From assembly GCA_033851955.1 (NCBI GenBank), contig JAWSVK010000022.1, forward strand, positions 1 to 64,000: DNA of 64,000 nt. Direction: 5' to 3'. Each line of letters starts with the position of its first letter. Within the stretch, counting starts at the first letter, position 1. The notes beneath the pieces are model-generated. The model ran no database searches. It was not told the DNA's origin and saw only the letters and a list, made by a program, of their open reading frames with translations. Made by a program: the position numbers and the translations under genes. Positions 59,835 through 64,000 of this stretch are shown here, piece after piece. Source of the DNA: Profundibacter sp033851955 (GTDB taxonomy: Bacteria > Pseudomonadota > Alphaproteobacteria > Rhodobacterales > Rhodobacteraceae).

Positions 59835-61233
59835 CGACGCCGAACAGATTCACTAGGCCCAACAACATGATGGCCGCTGAAGCCATCAAGAATGTCCAAA
59901 GAACAGGGGACATTTTGCCATCCAAAGCGTCCTCGTCCGTTTCACCGAAATACATGTAGTAAACGATGCGCAGGTAATAGAACGCGCCGATGACGGATGC
60001 GATCACACCAGCGATTGCCAACCATGTCATATCAGCATCAATGGCGGCCTTCAGCACATAGAACTTGCCGAAAAAACCGACCATTGGTGGCACACCTGCA
60101 AGGCTGAACAACAGGATCAGCATCGCCAATGCTTTGAGCGGTTCGCGTTTAGCGTATTGGTTAAGGGAGGCGATGTTGGTCACGGGGCGGCCGTCCTTTT
60201 CCATCGCGGTGATAAAGGCGAATGTGCCGATGTTCATGGTGATGTAGATCGCCATGTAAACCAGCATCGCTTGCACGCCACCGACGGTGCCCGCCGCCAA
60301 GCCCATCAAGGCAAAGCCCATGTGGGAAATCGACGAGTATGCCATCAGGCGTTTGATATTGGTCTGTCCAATTGCTGCAATCGCACCAAGGAACATGGAG
60401 GCCACGGCGAGCAGCGCGATGATCTGGCTCCAATCCGCCACAGCCATGCCGAAAGCGTCATGCACAACACGGGCAAACAGACCCATCGCGGCCATTTTGG
60501 GCGCGGTTGCAAAGAAGGCGGTGACCGGTGTCGGCGAGCCCTCATAGACATCTGGGGTCCACATGTGAAACGGCACGGCGGACACTTTGAACGCCAAGCC
60601 CATGATCACGAAGGTCAGGCCAAACAGCATACCCAGCGGGATTTGGTCGCCGGCTGAGGCCATGATGCCGCTGAACACTGTCGTGCCAGCGAAGCCGTAG
60701 ACCAGTGATGCGCCGTAAAGCAGGATGCCCGACGACAGCGCGCCCAGCACGAAGTATTTCAGGCCCGCTTCACTTGATTTCAAACTGTCGCGGTTCAGCG
60801 CGGCCACGACATAAAGCGCGAGCGATTGCAGTTCCAACCCCATGTAAAGCGCCATCAGATCGCCGGCTGAGACCATCATCATCATGCCAACAACCGAAAG
60901 CGCCACCAAGATTGGATATTCAAAGCGCAAAAGGCCACGACGCGCCATGTAGTCCTGGCTCATCACCAGTACGGAAGCGGCGGACAGCAGGATTGTCACC
61001 TTAGCAAAGCGCGAGAAACTGTCATCCACAAAGGCGCCGTTGAAGGCCGTGTGCGCGCCAGCTGGTGACAAGGCGATCCAGATGCCGATGGCGGCCAACA
61101 CGGCGGAAGTGGCCCACAGGATCAACGGTGCGACCTTGTCCTTACTGGTGTAGACCCCAAACATCAGAGCGGCCATCGCAAAGACTGCGAGCGCAATCTC
61201 GGGTGCTACAATCGAAATATCGGCGTTCAGCAT
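59794..61233 (-). CDS. nuoN: NADH-quinone oxidoreductase subunit N
   Basis: 479 aa, about 14 membrane helices, antiporter-like fold. GLELQSLALYVVAAL contains the conserved Glu-helix of the family, and AVPFHMWTPDVYEGSPTPVTAF the Lys/His-containing proton path. ATG 61233 is eight bases after AGGGG; a GTG three codons earlier is too close to that site. It is one of the proton-pumping subunits of complex I and follows nuoM by 11 bases. Confidence 0.95.
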   Translation of the reverse strand: MLNADISIVAPEIALAVFAMAALMFGVYTSKDKVAPLILWATSAVLAAIGIWIALSPAGAHTAFNGAFVDDSFSRFAKVTILLSAASVLVMSQDYMARRGLLRFEYPILVALSVVGMMMMVSAGDLMALYMGLELQSLALYVVAALNRDSLKSSEAGLKYFVLGALSSGILLYGASLVYGFAGTTVFSGIMASAGDQIPLGMLFGLTFVIMGLAFKVSAVPFHMWTPDVYEGSPTPVTAFFATAPKMAAMGLFARVVHDAFGMAVADWSQIIALLAVASMFLGAIAAIGQTNIKRLMAYSSISHMGFALMGLAAGTVGGVQAMLVYMAIYITMNIGTFAFITAMEKDGRPVTNIASLNQYAKREPLKALAMLILLFSLAGVPPMVGFFGKFYVLKAAIDADMTWLAIAGVIASVIGAFYYLRIVYYMYFGETDEDALDGKMSPVLWTFLMASAAIMLLGLVNLFGVDGFAATAAEALVK

Positions 61234-61244
61234 TTGCGCCACCC

Positions 61245-62786
61245 CTAATGTGTTGCAACGACCGCAGCCACATCGGCTGTCGGTATCGCTGCGTTGTAAT
61301 TGGAAACAAGCGCCTCAACTGAGGGGCCAATGATGTCGAGCACCAATGCTGGATAGACACCCAGCAAGATCGTCATAAAGACCAGCGGTGCAAAGATCGC
61401 TTTTTCGCGCGGCGTCATGTCAGTGATGCTGCGCAGGCTTTCTTTGATCAGCTCGCCAAACACCACGCGGCGATAGAGCCACAGTGCATAGGCCGCGGAC
61501 AGGATCACGCCGGTTGTGGCAAACATCGCCACCCATGTGTTGGCTTGGAAGATACCGACCAAGGTCAGGAATTCGCCAACGAAGCCAGACGTGCCCGGCA
61601 GGCCGACATTGGCCATGGTGAAGAACATGAAGATCAGCGCATAGGCCGGCATCCGGTTCACCAACCCGCCATAGGCGGCAATTTCGCGGGTGTGCATACG
61701 GTCGTAAATCACCCCAACGCATAGGAACAGTGCCCCAGAGATAAAGCCGTGGCTGATCATCTGAAAGATCGCCCCGTCGATGCCCTGTTGGTTGACCGCA
61801 AAGATGCCCATCGTGACGTAACCCATATGGGCCACGGATGAGTAGGCAATCAGCTTTTTCATATCTTCTTGGACCATCGCCACGAGGGATGTGTAGATGA
61901 TCGCAATCACCGACATCCACAGCACCATGTCGCCAAACACTTCGGACCCCATCGGGAACATCGGCAAGCTAAAGCGCAGAAACCCATAGCCGCCCATTTT
62001 CAGCAGCACCGCCGCCAGCACCACAGAACCCGCGGTTGGGGCTTGAACGTGGGCATCTGGCAGCCATGTATGTACCGGCCACATTGGCATTTTGACAGCG
62101 AATGACGCAAAGAACGCGAGCCACAGCAGGGATTGCAACCCGCCAATGATTTGGAAGCCAAACACCGCCATCGTATCAGATGAAAACGCGTGGTTCAGCA
62201 GGGTTGGAATGTCCGTGGTGCCCGCATCGCGGTACATGGCGATCATCGCCACCAGCATTAGGACCGAACCAAGGAAGGTATAAAGGAAGAACTTGAACGA
62301 CGCATAGATGCGGGCCTTGCCGCCCCAAATGCCGATGATCAGGAACATCGGGATCAGGCCTGCTTCAAAGAACAGGTAAAACAGCACCAGGTCCAGCGCC
62401 ATAAACACGCCGAGCATCAAGGTTTCGAGCAACAAAAATGCGATCATGTATTCCTTGACCCGCACCTTTACACCCCAACAGGACGCGATGGTGATCGGCA
62501 TCAGGAATGTAGTCAGCATCACAAACAGCACTGAAATGCCGTCGACGCCCATTTTGTATTTCAGGCCCAAGATCCAGTCTTTTTCCTCAACGAACTGAAA
62601 GCCCGTGTCGGCAGGCTCGAACCCCGTCAGGATAAAGAGCGAAAGCAAGAACGTCGCAGATGTGGCCAACAGGGCCAACCATTTGGCATTTTTCTGTGCC
62701 GAAGCGTCATCGCCCCGCAGAAACACAGCCAAAATAAGCGCTGCCAGCGCAGGGATAAACGTGACAATTGAAAGAAGGTTTTCCAT
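61245..62786 (-). CDS. nuoM: NADH-quinone oxidoreductase subunit M
   Basis: 513 aa, antiporter-like. FYLFFEAGLIPMFLIIGIWGG carries the key Glu, and KMPMWPVHTWLPDAHVQAPTAGSV the Lys/His loop. ATG 62786 shares its A with the nuoL stop (TGATG), so translation is coupled. A longer frame upstream overlaps nuoL and is rejected. Second of the three antiporter-like complex I subunits. Confidence 0.95.
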   Translation of the reverse strand: MENLLSIVTFIPALAALILAVFLRGDDASAQKNAKWLALLATSATFLLSLFILTGFEPADTGFQFVEEKDWILGLKYKMGVDGISVLFVMLTTFLMPITIASCWGVKVRVKEYMIAFLLLETLMLGVFMALDLVLFYLFFEAGLIPMFLIIGIWGGKARIYASFKFFLYTFLGSVLMLVAMIAMYRDAGTTDIPTLLNHAFSSDTMAVFGFQIIGGLQSLLWLAFFASFAVKMPMWPVHTWLPDAHVQAPTAGSVVLAAVLLKMGGYGFLRFSLPMFPMGSEVFGDMVLWMSVIAIIYTSLVAMVQEDMKKLIAYSSVAHMGYVTMGIFAVNQQGIDGAIFQMISHGFISGALFLCVGVIYDRMHTREIAAYGGLVNRMPAYALIFMFFTMANVGLPGTSGFVGEFLTLVGIFQANTWVAMFATTGVILSAAYALWLYRRVVFGELIKESLRSITDMTPREKAIFAPLVFMTILLGVYPALVLDIIGPSVEALVSNYNAAIPTADVAAVVATH

Positions 62787-64000
62787 CAGTGTGCCCCCCC
62801 GCTGATCGCCATCCAAGTGATCAGAACAACAATCCCGACCACCATCGCCAGCGCATAGGTGAACACGTAACCAGACTGGGCTTTGCCAGCCAAGCGGGTG
62901 AAGAACGGGATGATCCCCATCGCAACACCGTCGATCGTTCCATCAATCACTTTGCCATCGCCTTTTTTCCAGAAGAAGCGGCCAATGGCCATTAGGGGAC
63001 GTACAATCAGCACGTCATAGATTTCATCAAAGTACCACTTGTTCAAGAAGAAGCGGTACAGCATTGGCTGCACTTCGGCCAAACGACGCGGCAGGGATGG
63101 GTTCACGATGTAGAACCAAAATGCCAATGCAAAACCCATAACCATGGCGATGAACGGAGACACTTTGACCCAATTTGGTGCGTGGTGGGCATTGTCCATC
63201 ACGTGGTTGTCAGGGTGGGTAAAGATCGCACCCTGCGGTGCGCCATGATCAGCGGCGGCCATGGTATGGCCATCGATCGCGGCGTCATCGTGGGTTTGCG
63301 TTGCGGTTTCGCCGTGGCTGTCAGCGGGGGCTTCTTCGCTATGCTCATCAGCCGCGGCGGCGTGATGCACAGGCACCCCGTAAAATTCGTTGACCTTATT
63401 GTGGTCGCCAAAGAACGAACCAAGCCAAATCATCCCTGCAAACGTCGCGCCGAGCGCCAAAACGCCAAGCGGGATCAGCATGGTCAGAGGGCTTTCATGG
63501 GCGTGATCATGTGTGTGCGCATCGCCACGTTGCTTGCCCCAGAATGTCAGGAACATCAAACGCCAGCTGTAGAAGCTGGTCATGGCAGCGGCAACAACCA
63601 ACATCCAGAACGCATAGGTTCCGATGGCAGATTGCGCGCCGTATGCGCTCTCGATGATTGCGTCTTTGGACAGGAAGCCGGCAAAACCGATGGTCGTCAG
63701 CGGAATGCCAACACCCGTGATCGCCAGCGTGCCAATCAACATTGCGTAAAACGTCAGCGGGATCTTTTTGCGAAGATTGCCGTAGTTGCGCATGTCTTGC
63801 TCATGGTGCATCGCGTGGATGACCGAACCCGCGCCAAGGAACAACATCGCCTTAAAGAACGCGTGTGTGAACAGGTGGAACATGGCGGCGGAATAAACCC
63901 CGACACCAGCGGCCACAAACATGTAGCCAAGCTGTGACATGGTTGAATAGGCAATCACGCGCTTGATGTCGTTTTGTACCAGACCAATCGTGGCCGCGAC
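62786..64000 (-). CDS. nuoL: NADH-quinone oxidoreductase subunit L (5' end outside window)
   Basis: 404 residues of the C-terminal part are visible; the frame runs off the window edge, starting within VAATIGLVQNDIKRVIAYST. FMLVVAAAMTSFYSWRLMF and the final amphipathic helix with RPLMAIGRFFWKKGDG are family parts. A loop at about visible residues 180-265 is very rich in His, Asp, Glu and Ala (for instance AAAADEHSEEAPADSHGE), an insert seen in related Rhodobacteraceae and possibly metal-binding. Confidence 0.94.
   Translation of the reverse strand, partial: VAATIGLVQNDIKRVIAYSTMSQLGYMFVAAGVGVYSAAMFHLFTHAFFKAMLFLGAGSVIHAMHHEQDMRNYGNLRKKIPLTFYAMLIGTLAITGVGIPLTTIGFAGFLSKDAIIESAYGAQSAIGTYAFWMLVVAAAMTSFYSWRLMFLTFWGKQRGDAHTHDHAHESPLTMLIPLGVLALGATFAGMIWLGSFFGDHNKVNEFYGVPVHHAAAADEHSEEAPADSHGETATQTHDDAAIDGHTMAAADHGAPQGAIFTHPDNHVMDNAHHAPNWVKVSPFIAMVMGFALAFWFYIVNPSLPRRLAEVQPMLYRFFLNKWYFDEIYDVLIVRPLMAIGRFFWKKGDGKVIDGTIDGVAMGIIPFFTRLAGKAQSGYVFTYALAMVVGIVVLITWMAISGGAH

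Noticed and set aside
1..64000. CRISPR arrays, rRNA and tRNA genes, complete insertion sequences
   Set aside because: No regularly spaced repeats, no tRNA- or rRNA-like sequence, and no complete transposase or integrase was noticed in reading both strands by eye.

Overview
The window looks like a chromosomal segment of a Roseobacter-group alphaproteobacterium (Rhodobacteraceae). The evidence is: nuoL-nuoM-nuoN followed by birA, coaX and RNase J; tatABC near surE-pcm-nlpD; a DctB/DctD-linked TRAP transporter; an IF-3 reading IARRPHNAP without an ATG; and intergenic CCTGCGGCGCAGG-type elements next to TTGGCAAGAAGAAG-like tails, typical of this group. Genus is not resolved. No rRNA, tRNA or CRISPR array was found.

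Layout. 1-0.5 kb: intergenic DNA with a possible integrase remnant. 0.5-3.5 kb: core-MetE-like protein, SufA, two tandem TfoX-N proteins, TpiA. 3.6-9.9 kb (minus): TRAP transporter dctPQM with two-component regulators dctB/dctD. 10-13.8 kb: P450, ferredoxin-NADP reductase, an Ala-rich tethered protein, infC. 13.8-15.7 kb (minus): membrane protein, XdhC-like, DUF1203. 15.7-21.5 kb: an AT-rich accessory island. 21.6-36.4 kb: glutaryl-CoA dehydrogenase, LysE exporter, pyrC, pyrE, dnaB, sterol-desaturase-like hydroxylase, alr, mlaEF, pqiA-like, radA, cvpA. 36.6-42.7 kb: purF, pentapeptide protein, SDR, surE-pcm-nlpD. 42.8-45.4 kb (minus): tatABC plus DUF815 ATPase. 45.6-54.7 kb: WYL regulator, iron-type ABC ATPase, arsM, atypical SDR, Hint protein, peptide ABC ATPase, prfC. 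55-64 kb: DEAD-box helicase, then on the minus strand nuoL-nuoM-nuoN-birA-coaX-rnj.

The most interesting part is the island. A tight operon encodes (i) a complete m5C DNA methyltransferase, (ii) a 792-aa protein with an N-terminal MORC/Hsp90-like GHKL ATPase, a long charged coiled coil, a His-His DHp-like helix and a second, histidine-kinase-type GHKL ATPase, (iii) a response-regulator receiver fused to a helical domain with a HEPN RNase motif (R-N-x3-H), and (iv) a stand-alone HAD phosphatase resembling the 3'-phosphatase domain of T4 polynucleotide kinase. No restriction endonuclease is recognisable. I infer a candidate antiphage system in which DNA state is sensed by the methylase/GHKL pair, relayed by phosphotransfer to a HEPN nuclease, and RNA (or DNA) 3' ends are healed by the phosphatase. 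The island is bracketed by two same-orientation copies of the 5' end of the DUF1203 gene, the distal one a truncated remnant, which suggests how it arrived.

Other notable points: infC appears to start at AUA; DctD lacks the GAFTGA motif and has an altered Walker A; one SDR lacks Tyr-x3-Lys; and a palindromic intergenic element occurs in two full copies and one half copy.
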